A DNA stretch of 64,000 nt. Origin: Paracoccaceae bacterium (GTDB lineage: Bacteria > Pseudomonadota > Alphaproteobacteria > Rhodobacterales > Rhodobacteraceae). Position numbers and translations under genes: made by a program. This document shows, one piece after another, positions 31,591 through 40,411 of the stretch (its first letter is position 1; every line of letters starts with the position of its first letter). The notes beneath the pieces are model-generated. The model saw nothing but the letters and a program-made list of their open reading frames with translations, was not told the origin of the DNA and did not search any database. The stretch covers positions 173,439-237,438 of the forward strand of contig JAFWNM010000007.1 of the NCBI GenBank assembly GCA_017510335.1, in the 5' to 3' direction.

Positions 31591-32733
31591 ATGACAGAAC
31601 TTGTTCTTGCCAATGCCCGCCTTGTGCTGCCGTCAGAGGTTTGCCATGGCACTGTTGTCATTCGTGATGGTGTGATTGCCGCCATTGATGCGGGCACCGG
31701 TGTGGCGCGTGGCGCTGTGGATTGTGAAGGCGACCTGATTGCGCCCGGTCTGATTGAACTGCACACCGACAATCTGGAGCGCCATCTGGCCCCGCGCCCC
31801 GGTGTGGACTGGCCCCATGCGGCGGCCGTGATCGCGCATGACCGCGAATTGGCAGGCACGGGGATTACAACTGTATTTGATGCGCTGCGCGTTGGGTCGT
31901 TGCTGGATACCACGATCAAGGGGCGGGGGCAGTATGCGCGGGCGCTGGCGTCGGAAATTCTGGAAATGCGGGCGCTTGGCGCGCTGAAGATCAGCCATTT
32001 CCTGCATCTGCGCGCCGAGATTTGTTCCCAGACATTGCTGGATGAACTGGACGAATTCGGGCCTGATGACCGTATCGGCATTGTCAGCCTGATGGACCAT
32101 ACGCCCGGCCAGCGCCAGTTTGCCGACCTTGCGCAATTGCGCGTCTATATGCGCGGCAAACATGGCATGAGCGATGAAGATTTCGACGCCCATGTTGCGC
32201 GTCAGCAGGCCCTGGGCGCGCAGGTCCGCAGCCCCCATGAAGCCGCCGTGGTGGCGGCTGCGCAGCGGTTTGGCGCGACACTGGCCAGCCATGACGACAC
32301 AACAGACCAACAAGTGGCCATATCGGCGCGACACGGGGTCAGGCTGGCGGAATTTCCCACAACGCTGGCGGCGGCGCATGCCTGCCATGCCCACGGAATT
32401 GCCGTGATGATGGGGGCGCCCAACCTGATCCGGGGCGGGTCGCATTCGGGGAATGTGGCGGCTGCCGATCTGGCCGCTTGTGGGCGACTGGACATTTTGT
32501 CATCGGATTATGTGCCTGCGGCGCTGTTGCAAGGCGCTGTGCAGTTGGGGCAACGGCTGGGCAACATGGCATTGGGGTTCGGGGCGGTCACGCATGCCCC
32601 GGCGCGCGCTGCGGGCCTGACAGATCGCGGGCAAATCCGCGAAGGGTTGCGCGCGGACCTGATCCGCGTGGCGCTGCCCGGATCGGTGCCGATGCTGCAG
32701 GCGGTCTGGGTGCAGGGCCAGCGCGTGGGCTAA
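31591..32733 (+). CDS. phnM: PhnM, ribose 1-methylphosphonate 5-triphosphate diphosphatase
   Basis: A 380-residue amidohydrolase with the canonical PhnM motifs: IELHTDNLERHLAPRP near residue 55, GITTVFDALRVGSL, MDHTPGQRQF, LASHDDTTDQQ, MGAPNLIRGGSHSGNVA and LSSDYVPAALL. It removes pyrophosphate before C-P cleavage. The ATG at 31591 is chosen; a GTG nine codons upstream lies inside the Pho box. It is a better match to E. coli-type PhnM than the paralogue at 23712. Confidence 0.92.
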   Translation: MTELVLANARLVLPSEVCHGTVVIRDGVIAAIDAGTGVARGAVDCEGDLIAPGLIELHTDNLERHLAPRPGVDWPHAAAVIAHDRELAGTGITTVFDALRVGSLLDTTIKGRGQYARALASEILEMRALGALKISHFLHLRAEICSQTLLDELDEFGPDDRIGIVSLMDHTPGQRQFADLAQLRVYMRGKHGMSDEDFDAHVARQQALGAQVRSPHEAAVVAAAQRFGATLASHDDTTDQQVAISARHGVRLAEFPTTLAAAHACHAHGIAVMMGAPNLIRGGSHSGNVAAADLAACGRLDILSSDYVPAALLQGAVQLGQRLGNMALGFGAVTHAPARAAGLTDRGQIREGLRADLIRVALPGSVPMLQAVWVQGQRVG

Positions 32734-32749
32734 CGGCGCGCGCGTCGCA

Positions 32750-33667
32750 TCAAGGGCAGGCGGCTGGCGGCTGCAACAAGCCCTGCATGGTCTGGGCCAG
32801 CAGGCGTGCCGGTTCGATCTGGCCAAGCGGGCGCGCGGAAATGGCCAGCACGTCAAATGACACTTCGGGGTTCAGCGGGATCAGGCGCATGGTAGCGTCG
32901 CTTACAGCGCTGGCCGAAAAGCTGTCAATCACGACTGTCCGGCGCAAGTGCTGCGCCAGCGGGACCATAACCTGAAGCGAATAGGCAACGATCCGCCCCC
33001 CGCTGTCATGCTGCACCCTGTTGTCCAGCCAGCTATGGAACAGCTTGCCCAAGGGACGGTCAAAGGGCACATCGATGGCCGCGCCGAACTGGGCAATATT
33101 GTCGGGGGTAACATGCGTCATGTCGGGCGGCGCGGCCTCGTCCGGGGTCATCATGACCAGCTTGCCCCGCCCGATGCGGGTGGCATGCAGTTCGGCGCAA
33201 TCCACCATACCCACGCAGAACCCTATATCGATCTGGCCTGCGCGAATGGCCGAAAGCTGTTCAACAGCGGTCTGCACCCACAGGTTCAGCTCAAGGTCGG
33301 GCATCTGCCGCATCAGGTGGCTTACGGCCTGTGGCAGGTGGCTTCTTGTCAGCATGCCGACACATCCGACCGACAATTGCCGTTCGGCCCCCATGCGATA
33401 CTTGTCGATCCGCTTTGACAGTTCGCGCACGCCTTCGCTTAGGAACTTGCTTTGATGATACAGCCAGCCTGCTTCCGCGCTGGGCGTGATGCGCCCCTGG
33501 TCCAGTGTGAACAGGCTGAGGCCCAGGGCGCGTTCCAGGTCGCGCAGGTGCTTGCTGACAGTGGGTTGTGAAATACTAAGCGCGCGGGCAGCAGCGCTGA
33601 AGGAGCCATGCTCATACACAGCACAGAAAACTTGCATCCGTTGCAGGGTTATTGCGCGATGATCCAT
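32750..33667 (-). CDS. LysR-family transcriptional regulator
   Basis: A 305-residue LysR protein: N-terminal helix-turn-helix (residues about 8-67; SFSAAARALSISQPTVSKHL) and a two-lobed effector domain. It is divergent from the TRAP transporter operon beginning at 33777, with about 110 bp between, the standard LysR layout, so it likely controls that operon and the D-aminoacylase. The effector is presumably the TRAP substrate or its hydrolysis product. No clear T-N11-A site could be settled by eye. Confidence 0.88.
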   Translation of the reverse strand: MDHRAITLQRMQVFCAVYEHGSFSAAARALSISQPTVSKHLRDLERALGLSLFTLDQGRITPSAEAGWLYHQSKFLSEGVRELSKRIDKYRMGAERQLSVGCVGMLTRSHLPQAVSHLMRQMPDLELNLWVQTAVEQLSAIRAGQIDIGFCVGMVDCAELHATRIGRGKLVMMTPDEAAPPDMTHVTPDNIAQFGAAIDVPFDRPLGKLFHSWLDNRVQHDSGGRIVAYSLQVMVPLAQHLRRTVVIDSFSASAVSDATMRLIPLNPEVSFDVLAISARPLGQIEPARLLAQTMQGLLQPPAACP

Positions 33668-33776
33668 GCTGCACCCATAGTTTATTGCTATGCATATCGC
33701 AAAAACTTTTCATTTTATTTGAGGGGATTGCCCGCAATACTGTTTCACAAGTGTAACAGAAGCCGGATTGATCTTT

Positions 33777-35060
33777 ATGCAAGCAGTTTTTGTTCTGGGG
33801 TTTCTGTTCATTGTCGTGTTTGCGGGCGCGGCCATCGCTTATGCGGTTGGCGCGGCGGCAATCCTGACATTCATCATGTCCGACAATACCCGCTACATGG
33901 CTGTCCTGCCGCAACGCCTGTTCAGCCAGCTTGACGTGTTTGCCTTTCTGGCGATGCCGCTGTTCATTCTGGCGGGCGATCTGATGAACCGGGGCGGGCT
34001 GGCCAAGGCGCTGATCGATTTTTCCATGTCACTGGTGGGCCGCCTGAAGGGGGGCTTGGGGCATGTCAACATTCTGACCAGTGTGTTCTTTGCGGGCGTG
34101 TCGGGGTCTGCTGTGTCGGACGCGGCGGCATTGGGCAATTCGCTGGTGCCCGAAATGGAAAAGCGCGGCTATTCGCGCGACTATGCAGCGGCGATCACGG
34201 GCGCGTCGTCCATCATCGGGCCGATCATTCCGCCCAGTTCGATCCTTATTTTCTATGGCGCGCTGATGGACACGTCCATCGCCGCGTTGTTTGCAGCGGG
34301 CATTGTGCCGGGGTTGTTGCTGGCGGGCGTTCTGATGGGGATGAATGCGTTTTACGCATGGCGCGACGACCACCCCGGCGGGCGCGATGCGGACCTGCCT
34401 GCGGTGCTGCCATCCGCCCTGAAGGCGCTTCCGGCGCTGCTGTTGCCGGTTATCATTCTGGGGGGCACGTTGTTTGGCATTATGACCCCGGCCGAGGCTG
34501 CGGGCGTGGCCGTCATGGCGGCCCTGCTGATTGGCATCGGGTATGGCCAGTTGGGCTGGCGCGAAGTGGGCGAAAGCCTGCACCGCACGGGCGTTTTGCT
34601 GGGGGCGTTGTTCATCATCCTGTGCGCGATTTCGACCTTCAGCTATCTGGCAGCACTTATGCAATGGCCACAAGCCATCGCGGCCACGATTGAAGGCTGG
34701 GGCCTTGGGCCGCTGCAATACCTGATGCTGATCAACGTCATTTTCCTGCTGGCCGGTATGGTCATGGATGTGAAGGCGGCGGTGGCGCTGTTTGCGCCCA
34801 TCTTCGTGCCTGTCGCGCTGGCCATGGGGATTGACCCTGTGCATCTGGGCATTGTGATCTGTTTCAACATCACCATCGGCCTGTTGTCGCCGCCCTTGGG
34901 GGGCGTGCTGCTGATCCTGGCGACAGTGGTGAAAATGGATTACTGGCGCCTGATCCGCGTGACGCTGCCGTTCTTTCTGGTCGAACTGGTCGTGCTGATC
35001 CTGCTGACCTTCTTTCCGCAAATCTCGCTGGCGTTGCCTGTCGCACTTGGGCTGCGCTGA
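33777..35060 (+). CDS. TRAP transporter large permease DctM
   Basis: A 427-residue membrane protein with about 12 helices. DctM motifs: FAFLAMPLFILAGDLMNRGG near residue 60, GLGHVNILTSVFFAGVSGSA, ASSIIGPIIPPSSILIFYGA, GIMTPAEAAGVAVMAALLIG and NITIGLLSPPLGGVL near the C-terminus. It is the channel of a sodium-driven importer. The start at 33777 (ATG) is assumed; TTG at 33768 is possible and neither has a strong ribosome site. It is unusual that the M gene comes first, ahead of P and Q. Confidence 0.92.
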   Translation: MQAVFVLGFLFIVVFAGAAIAYAVGAAAILTFIMSDNTRYMAVLPQRLFSQLDVFAFLAMPLFILAGDLMNRGGLAKALIDFSMSLVGRLKGGLGHVNILTSVFFAGVSGSAVSDAAALGNSLVPEMEKRGYSRDYAAAITGASSIIGPIIPPSSILIFYGALMDTSIAALFAAGIVPGLLLAGVLMGMNAFYAWRDDHPGGRDADLPAVLPSALKALPALLLPVIILGGTLFGIMTPAEAAGVAVMAALLIGIGYGQLGWREVGESLHRTGVLLGALFIILCAISTFSYLAALMQWPQAIAATIEGWGLGPLQYLMLINVIFLLAGMVMDVKAAVALFAPIFVPVALAMGIDPVHLGIVICFNITIGLLSPPLGGVLLILATVVKMDYWRLIRVTLPFFLVELVVLILLTFFPQISLALPVALGLR

Positions 35061-35090
35061 ACCGTTTCACAACCAAAGAGGACTTGAAAC

Positions 35091-36071
35091 ATGACAAAGA
35101 CACTTCTGGCCACTGGCCTGAGCTTCCTGCTGGCGACAACATCGCTTTCCGCAACCGAGGTCAAGATTGCCATGAACGGCGTGAATGATCCTGCCACCAA
35201 TGCCGAAGCCGCATTTGCCGCAGGGTTTTCCGAAGCGCTGGAAGGCACGGGGTTCGATGTCAACATCTTCCCGTCCGACACATTGGGCAGCGAACGCGAG
35301 CGTTTTGACCAGGTGGCCCAAGGGCTTCTGGAAATCAATCTGGCGACCGTATCCACCACCTATGGCATGAGCCCCATGGTCCGCGGCGTGGCGCTGCCCT
35401 TCATGTTCGAAGATGGCGATGAATTTGACGCTGTGATCGCGCAATCCGACCTGCTGGAGCAGATGAACGAACCGCTGGTGCGCAATGGCGTGCGGCTGGT
35501 GGGGTTCACCTATATCGGTATGCCCAACGGGATTCATAACCGCAGCCATGCAGTCACCAAGATGGAAGATCTGTCATCGCTGCGCCTGCGTGCGCTGAAT
35601 GCCGAACAACTGGCCTATATCGAAGCGCTTGGCGCATCGGGCACGATTGTGGCCTGGGCGGAAGTTGCAAACGCCATCCAGACCGGCATTGCAGACGGCT
35701 ATATCAACCCGCCCAATTCGGCCATCCGCACGGGCCACACCGAATTCCTGCGCCATTTCACGCAAATCGCGGTCACGCCCTCTACCCGCATCGTGCTGAT
35801 GTCCGAAGACTGGTATGACATGCTCTCGGACGAAGAAAAAACCCAGATCGATTCCGCCATTGAGGCAGGTGTCGCGGCCAACCGCGCCTGGATCGAGGAT
35901 TGGAGCACAATCGTCACCGAACGTCACATTGAGGCCGGTGTCACCATTTCCGAACTGGACGAAGGCGAGCGTGAAAAGATGGTCGCGGCCACACGCCCCA
36001 CATGGGATGACGTGATGGAAGCCGACGATCTGGCGGCCTATCTGGACGCGCTGGACCTGGTGCGCAACTGA
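35091..36071 (+). CDS. TRAP transporter substrate-binding protein DctP
   Basis: A 326-residue periplasmic protein with signal peptide (MTKTLLATGLSFLLATTSLS, cleavage near SA-TEV). DctP/TAXI-type features include FPSDTLGSERERFDQVAQGL, RLVGFTYIGMPNGIHNRSHA, and LSSLRLRALNAEQLAYIEAL with the conserved ligand-binding arginine. NAIQTGIADGYINPPNSAI is the usual late motif. AGAGGA precedes the start. Given the deacylase in the same operon, N-acyl-D-amino acids are one possible ligand class (inference). Confidence 0.9.
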   Translation: MTKTLLATGLSFLLATTSLSATEVKIAMNGVNDPATNAEAAFAAGFSEALEGTGFDVNIFPSDTLGSERERFDQVAQGLLEINLATVSTTYGMSPMVRGVALPFMFEDGDEFDAVIAQSDLLEQMNEPLVRNGVRLVGFTYIGMPNGIHNRSHAVTKMEDLSSLRLRALNAEQLAYIEALGASGTIVAWAEVANAIQTGIADGYINPPNSAIRTGHTEFLRHFTQIAVTPSTRIVLMSEDWYDMLSDEEKTQIDSAIEAGVAANRAWIEDWSTIVTERHIEAGVTISELDEGEREKMVAATRPTWDDVMEADDLAAYLDALDLVRN

Positions 36072-36613
36072 TGCATATGGCCGGACGGATAGTCGTTGCG
36101 CTTAGCCGTGGCATTGACCGTCTGGCCAGTGCCTTGTCGATGATGTTCCTTGTGGTGCTGGTGGGGGCAGTCATGACGCAGGTTGTTGCGCGTTATGTGC
36201 TGAATTCCCCCCCCGCATGGACAGAAGAACTGGCCCGATACGCCATGATCTGGGCAGGGTTGATGGGGGCAACGCTGTCATTCAAGCGCCGCTTCGATCC
36301 TGCTCTGATCGGGGCTGCCAACCCCGACCGCCCTGCATGGGTGTCGGCGGTCACAGGGGCCATTCAGGGGCTGGCGGTGCTGATTTACCTGTTGCCGATC
36401 CTGTGGTTCAGTTTCTTTGGCCCCAACATGAACCCCGAACGCAGTTTTCTGGTGCGTCATTCGCGCATGACGGCTGAAACGCTGGGCTTTCCCACGTTTC
36501 TGGTCGCGGTGGCGGTGCCGTTGATGGTGGTGTTCATTCTGGTCCATCTGCTGGCCCGCCCGTTTGAACGCGCAGCGCCCGAAACAGCGCCCCCCCAACA
36601 GGATATCGCGTAA
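36071..36613 (+). CDS. TRAP transporter small permease DctQ
   Basis: A 180-residue membrane protein with four helices (about residues 18-40, 58-75, 95-118 and 138-165). The DctQ signature is seen in RYVLNSPPAWTEELARYAMI near residue 38. It overlaps the end of dctP by one base and completes the transporter. The C-terminal tail is rich in Pro and Ala. Confidence 0.88.
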   Translation: MHMAGRIVVALSRGIDRLASALSMMFLVVLVGAVMTQVVARYVLNSPPAWTEELARYAMIWAGLMGATLSFKRRFDPALIGAANPDRPAWVSAVTGAIQGLAVLIYLLPILWFSFFGPNMNPERSFLVRHSRMTAETLGFPTFLVAVAVPLMVVFILVHLLARPFERAAPETAPPQQDIA

Positions 36614-36656
36614 GCAGGCCTTGCGCTTTTTGACCTTCCACATGTCAGGACTTCCC

Positions 36657-38105
36657 ATGAAAGCGGATGTAATTTTCCGGAACGCAACGATTATTGACGG
36701 CACTGGTGGCCCGTCATGGCAAGGCGATCTGGCCATCACCGATGACCGGATCACGGCCATGGGCCAACTGGCGCAGCACAGCGCGGGTGTGGAGCATGAC
36801 TGCACCGGGCTGGTGCTGGCACCGGGGTTCATTGACCCGCATGTGCATCATGATGAAATCGTGCTGACTGACCCCGACATGGCCTGCATGGTGGGGCAGG
36901 GGGTGACAACCATCATCAACGGCAATTGCGGGTTTTCCATTGCGCCCTTGCGCGCGGATGTGGTGTTGCCTGCCCCGCTGGACATTATCCTGTCGGCGGA
37001 TGTGCCCCGCTTTGGCAGTTTTGCGCAGTATCGCGCGCGGCTGGACGCCGAACCGCCTGCAGTGAACACGGCCTGTCTGATCGGGCATGGCACCTTGCGC
37101 GTCAACGAATGTGCCGATCTGAACCGCCCCGCCGACAAGGCCGAATTGCGCGCCATGGCGGCATCATTGGATGCGGCCCTGGCTGATGGGGGGATCGGGC
37201 TGTCCACAGGCACCTTCTACCCGCCCGCGCGCGCGGCCCCTACGGCTGAACTGATCGAAATGGCGCGCATCGCGCAGTCCCATGGCAAGCTGTATGTCAC
37301 CCATATGCGCGACGAAGGCGACCGCGTCATCGAGGCCCTGGACGAGACGCTGCAAATCGGGCGCGCAGCCTGTTGCGGGGTGCATGTGTCGCATCACAAA
37401 TGCGCAGGGCTGGCCAATCACGGCCTGTCTGAAGTTACGCTGTCCATGATTGACGCGGCGCGCGCCCATCAGGATGTGGGGTTGGACACAACGCCCTGGA
37501 CGGCCTCTTCCACCATGCTGAATTCCGGGCGGCACAAACAGGCGCAACGCGTGATGGTGGCCGATTCCGTGCCCTATCCCGACATGGCGGGCCGCGATCT
37601 GGCAGATATTGCGCACGAATGGGGCGTTGATCTGGACAGCGCCATGGAACGGCTGTTGCCTGCAACCGGCATTTTCTTTCTGATGGCGGAAACCGATGTG
37701 CGGCGCATTTTGCAATACCCGCATACGATCATTTGTTCCGACGGGATCGGGCGGGGCAAACACCCGCATCCGCGCGTCTGGGGCACTTTTCCGCGCGTGC
37801 TGGGCCATTACGCCCGCGATGAGGCCGTGTTTACCCTTGAAGAAGCGGTCAAACGCATGACCTCCATGCCTGCAGCGCGGTTCGGGCTGACAGGGCGCGG
37901 GCGGCTGGCGGTCGGGCATTTTGCCGATCTGGTGGTATTTGACGCCGCGCGCATTGCTGCGGGCGCCAGCTATGAAGACCCCAAGCGCCCCGCAATCGGG
38001 CTGCACCAGACCTGGGTGAATGGCCGCTGCGTGTGGCGTGACACTGCGCCCACGGGCGCAAGGCCGGGCAAGACGCTGGATCGCAATGACGGGGTCAGGG
38101 CCTGA
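36657..38105 (+). CDS. N-acyl-D-amino-acid deacylase (D-aminoacylase family)
   Basis: A 482-residue amidohydrolase. Motifs in order: IDPHVHHDE near residue 60 (metal site), INGNCGFSIAPL, CLIGHGTLR, LSTGTFYPPARAAPTAEL, LYVTHMRDEGDRVIEALDE, GVHVSHHKCAG, ICSDGIGRGKHPHPR and TFPRVLGHYARDE. The lone Cys in NGNCGFS and the late Asp in SDG are those of zinc D-aminoacylases. It releases D-amino acids from N-acyl derivatives. AGGA six bases before the ATG at 36657 decides the start. It ends the LysR/TRAP operon. Confidence 0.88.
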   Translation: MKADVIFRNATIIDGTGGPSWQGDLAITDDRITAMGQLAQHSAGVEHDCTGLVLAPGFIDPHVHHDEIVLTDPDMACMVGQGVTTIINGNCGFSIAPLRADVVLPAPLDIILSADVPRFGSFAQYRARLDAEPPAVNTACLIGHGTLRVNECADLNRPADKAELRAMAASLDAALADGGIGLSTGTFYPPARAAPTAELIEMARIAQSHGKLYVTHMRDEGDRVIEALDETLQIGRAACCGVHVSHHKCAGLANHGLSEVTLSMIDAARAHQDVGLDTTPWTASSTMLNSGRHKQAQRVMVADSVPYPDMAGRDLADIAHEWGVDLDSAMERLLPATGIFFLMAETDVRRILQYPHTIICSDGIGRGKHPHPRVWGTFPRVLGHYARDEAVFTLEEAVKRMTSMPAARFGLTGRGRLAVGHFADLVVFDAARIAAGASYEDPKRPAIGLHQTWVNGRCVWRDTAPTGARPGKTLDRNDGVRA

Positions 38106-38141
38106 CGTTTGCAGGCCCCATGCCGTTTGGTGCGGTCCTGG

Positions 38142-38582
38142 TCAGCTGGACACAACGCCCTTGCGCAAGATGAAATTGCCATAGAAGCGGCGTTCGGTGG
38201 TGCGGATGATGACAAAGGATGTCTGCGCCGCCGCATAGAATGCAAACCGTTCAACCATGGCAATATCCTGCCCGGCTGCGCGGATCAACGGCACCGCATC
38301 GCGCACCGCTTCGGCCAGTGTTTCGGGGGTGTCCACCATTTGCATGGCGCGTGCGGGCGGGGTTTGCGGGTCGAAATTGTCCAGCGGCAGCACGCCGAGA
38401 ATGGCCTGAAGGGCCTGTGTCGAATCGCCGCCAAAATCCACAACCTGCCCCCAGACAGTGTGTTTGGCAGCCGTAACCGCCGGATAGTTCGCATCAACGA
38501 TTGTCAGGCAGTCGCCATGCCCCATGGATGCAAGCGCATACAGCAATTCCGGCGTCAGCCGTCCGTCCAGTCCAATAAGCAT
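38142..38582 (-). CDS. fucU: L-fucose mutarotase (RbsD/FucU family)
   Basis: A 146-residue protein of the RbsD/FucU family, which interconverts sugar anomers. MLIGLDGRLTPELLYALASM followed by GHGDCLTIVDANYPA carries the catalytic histidine and aspartate; ERFAFYAAAQTSFVIIRTTE and RRFYGNFILRKGVV are FucU-type C-terminal motifs. The start at 38582 has a GGGGG ribosome site. It lies downstream of the iclR-type gene on the same strand and fits the L-fucose pathway encoded next to it. Confidence 0.88.
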   Translation of the reverse strand: MLIGLDGRLTPELLYALASMGHGDCLTIVDANYPAVTAAKHTVWGQVVDFGGDSTQALQAILGVLPLDNFDPQTPPARAMQMVDTPETLAEAVRDAVPLIRAAGQDIAMVERFAFYAAAQTSFVIIRTTERRFYGNFILRKGVVSS

Positions 38583-38629
38583 GTGTCCCCCTTTCCGGGT
38601 CAAGTGTGTCGGTGCATCGCCTAATGCTT

Positions 38630-38680
38630 GTCGCGTGTTCAAGAAGCTTAAATCCGGTTCCCGCGTTTGGGCAACATGTG
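38630..38680 (-). repeat. Dispersed palindromic repeat, copy 4 (partial, reversed)
   Basis: On the minus strand it reads CACATGTTGCCCAAACGCGG, GAACCGGATTTAAGCTTCTT and GAACACGCGAC, which aligns with the left module of copies 2 and 3 (CATG-TTC-AAAA-CGGGAAC...TTCTCGAACACGC). The AATCAATAAG box and stem are missing. It lies between iclR and fucU. Confidence 0.55.
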
Positions 38681-39481
38681 TCAGTGCAGCGCCAGCTGGG
38701 CTGCGGTATCGCGCAACACGTCCAGCGCGTCGGATATACTGACATCTGATGCGGGATGCGTGTCAACACGCTGAATATAGGGGCAGGTCAACACTGCGAT
38801 GGCATTGCCGTCCATGCCGAAAATCGGAACAGAAATATCTGTCACCCCGACCAGTTGCTGGCTGGGTTCCATGCGGTAGCCAGCCTTGCGCACCTTGTCC
38901 AGCATCGCTTGGCGGGCGGCGTCAATTCCGTGATGATCGGCCAGATCTGCGCGCAGGATACGCGCGCGCGCGCTGTCGTCCTGAAAGGCAAGCAATGTCT
39001 GGCCGGACCCTGTTGACAGCATGTCCAGTTGCGCCCCCACCTGCAGCCTGAATTCCCAGTTTGCCCGGTGACTGGCCTGTGCCACCACTGCCGCGCAGGG
39101 GCCTTCTTGCATGACCAGATGCACCGACTGGATGGTGCGGCGGGCAAAGTCGTTCATCAGCGGTTGGGCCTGTGACACCAGACGGCGCATGGGCGGGTGG
39201 GCCGCGCCCAGAAGAAAAAGCTTCATCGTCAGCGCGTAGCGGTCCCCTTCTGCCGAACGGCAGATATAGGCGCGCGCCACCAGCCGTTCGATCATGCGGT
39301 ATATTTCGCTGGGGCTGCGGTTCATGGCGCGAACAATCTCGCTGCGGGTAAGCCCGCTGGGTTCGTTTGCCAGAAGTTCGAGTATATCCAGCCCCTTGTC
39401 CAGCGCGGGCGCGCGATAGCGTGTTTCATCCGCATTTGCGGGAACTGCTGCTTTTCGCGCCATGTCCACAGGTTTGCTCAT
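38681..39481 (-). CDS. IclR-family regulator of the L-fucose genes
   Basis: A 266-residue IclR protein: N-terminal winged helix (residues about 22-85, LDILELLANEPSGLTRSEIV then SPSEIYRMIERLVA) and the C-terminal effector domain with HLVMQEGPCAAVV and TDISVPIFGMDGNAIAVLTC. It is divergent from the fucose catabolic operon; the 176-bp gap holds AT-rich inverted and direct repeats likely to be its operator. The ATG at 39481 follows AAGGA. The effector is probably fucose or an early catabolite. Confidence 0.87.
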   Translation of the reverse strand: MSKPVDMARKAAVPANADETRYRAPALDKGLDILELLANEPSGLTRSEIVRAMNRSPSEIYRMIERLVARAYICRSAEGDRYALTMKLFLLGAAHPPMRRLVSQAQPLMNDFARRTIQSVHLVMQEGPCAAVVAQASHRANWEFRLQVGAQLDMLSTGSGQTLLAFQDDSARARILRADLADHHGIDAARQAMLDKVRKAGYRMEPSQQLVGVTDISVPIFGMDGNAIAVLTCPYIQRVDTHPASDVSISDALDVLRDTAAQLALH

Positions 39482-39560
39482 CCAGATGTTTCCTTGATGC
39501 GTGCCGCCCCTCCGCCCCCCTCCGCAAAGCGGGCAAGGGCAAGGCCGCTGCAAAACTTTA

Positions 39561-39612
39561 TACTTGCAAGCTTATCAAATATAAATAAGCTATCCAAATA
39601 TAAACTTGCAAC
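39561..39612 (+). promoter_or_regulatory. Probable IclR operator/promoter region
   Basis: A strikingly AT-rich stretch in GC-rich surroundings. It has two ACTTGCAA copies (39562-39569, 39604-39611; 42 bp or four helical turns apart), two AAATATAAA-like copies, and a perfect 7-bp inverted repeat AGCTTAT / ATAAGCT (39569-39591). It lies between iclR and the fucose operon. The arrangement suits a tetrameric IclR protein. Confidence 0.6.
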
Positions 39613-39657
39613 CAACCCGGGGAGGGGTGACGCGTTGCCAGGTTTTTTGGGGGGAAT

Positions 39658-40410
39658 ATGCGACTGACAGGGAAAACTGTCCTTGTGACAGCGGCCGGGC
39701 AGGGCATTGGCCGTGCTGCGGCCATGGGCTGCGCCACGCAGGGCGCGACGGTAATTGCCACAGATATCAACGCCAGCTTGCTGGATTACGCTGGCCCATG
39801 TGGTGCGGGCCAAGTGCAGGTGCGCGAACTGGATGTCTGCAACCCGCAGGCTATTGAAGCGTTGCAAGGGCAGGTGCCTGATCTGGATGGTTTGTTCAAT
39901 TGCGCGGGGATCGTGCATCAGGGCAGCATTCTGGACCTGTCCGATGCCGATTGGGCGCTGAGTGTGGATGTCAATGTCACATCGATGGTGCGCATGTGCC
40001 GCGCGTTCCTGCCGGGCATGTTGCGGCAGGCGCAAACGGGGGGCACGGCGGCCATTTTGAACATGGCGTCCATGGCGTCCTCGGTCAAAGGGTTCCCGAA
40101 CCGCGCAGCTTACGGCGCCACGAAGGCGGCCGTGATTGGCCTGACCAAGGCCATTGCCGCGGATTTTGTGCAACAGGGGTTGCGGTGCAATGCGCTGTGC
40201 CCGGGAACGATAGAAACCCCGTCCTTGCGCGGGCGCATTGCGCAAGCTGCCGATCCCGCGCAGGCCAGGCGCGATTTCATTGCCCGCCAGCCCATGGGGC
40301 GTCTGGGCAATGTGGACGATCTGGTGCCGATGATTGTCTATCTTCTGTCTGACGAAAGCCGCTTCATGACCGGACAGGCGGTGTTGGTGGATGGGGGGGT
40401 AACAATCTAG
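39658..40410 (+). CDS. SDR, probable 2-keto-3-deoxy-L-fuconate dehydrogenase
   Basis: A 250-residue SDR. TAAGQGIGRAAA is the cofactor loop and ATDIN places an Asp at the end of the second strand, favouring NAD. The catalytic residues are S in NMASMASSVKG, Y in AAYGATK and the K after it. GRLGNVDDLVPMIVYLLSDE and TGQAVLVDGG complete the family. In the non-phosphorylative fucose pathway this step oxidises 2-keto-3-deoxy-L-fuconate to the 2,4-diketo acid split by the FAH-like enzyme at 44918. Assigned from motif and context. Confidence 0.78.
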   Translation: MRLTGKTVLVTAAGQGIGRAAAMGCATQGATVIATDINASLLDYAGPCGAGQVQVRELDVCNPQAIEALQGQVPDLDGLFNCAGIVHQGSILDLSDADWALSVDVNVTSMVRMCRAFLPGMLRQAQTGGTAAILNMASMASSVKGFPNRAAYGATKAAVIGLTKAIAADFVQQGLRCNALCPGTIETPSLRGRIAQAADPAQARRDFIARQPMGRLGNVDDLVPMIVYLLSDESRFMTGQAVLVDGGVTI

Positions 40411-40411
40411 G

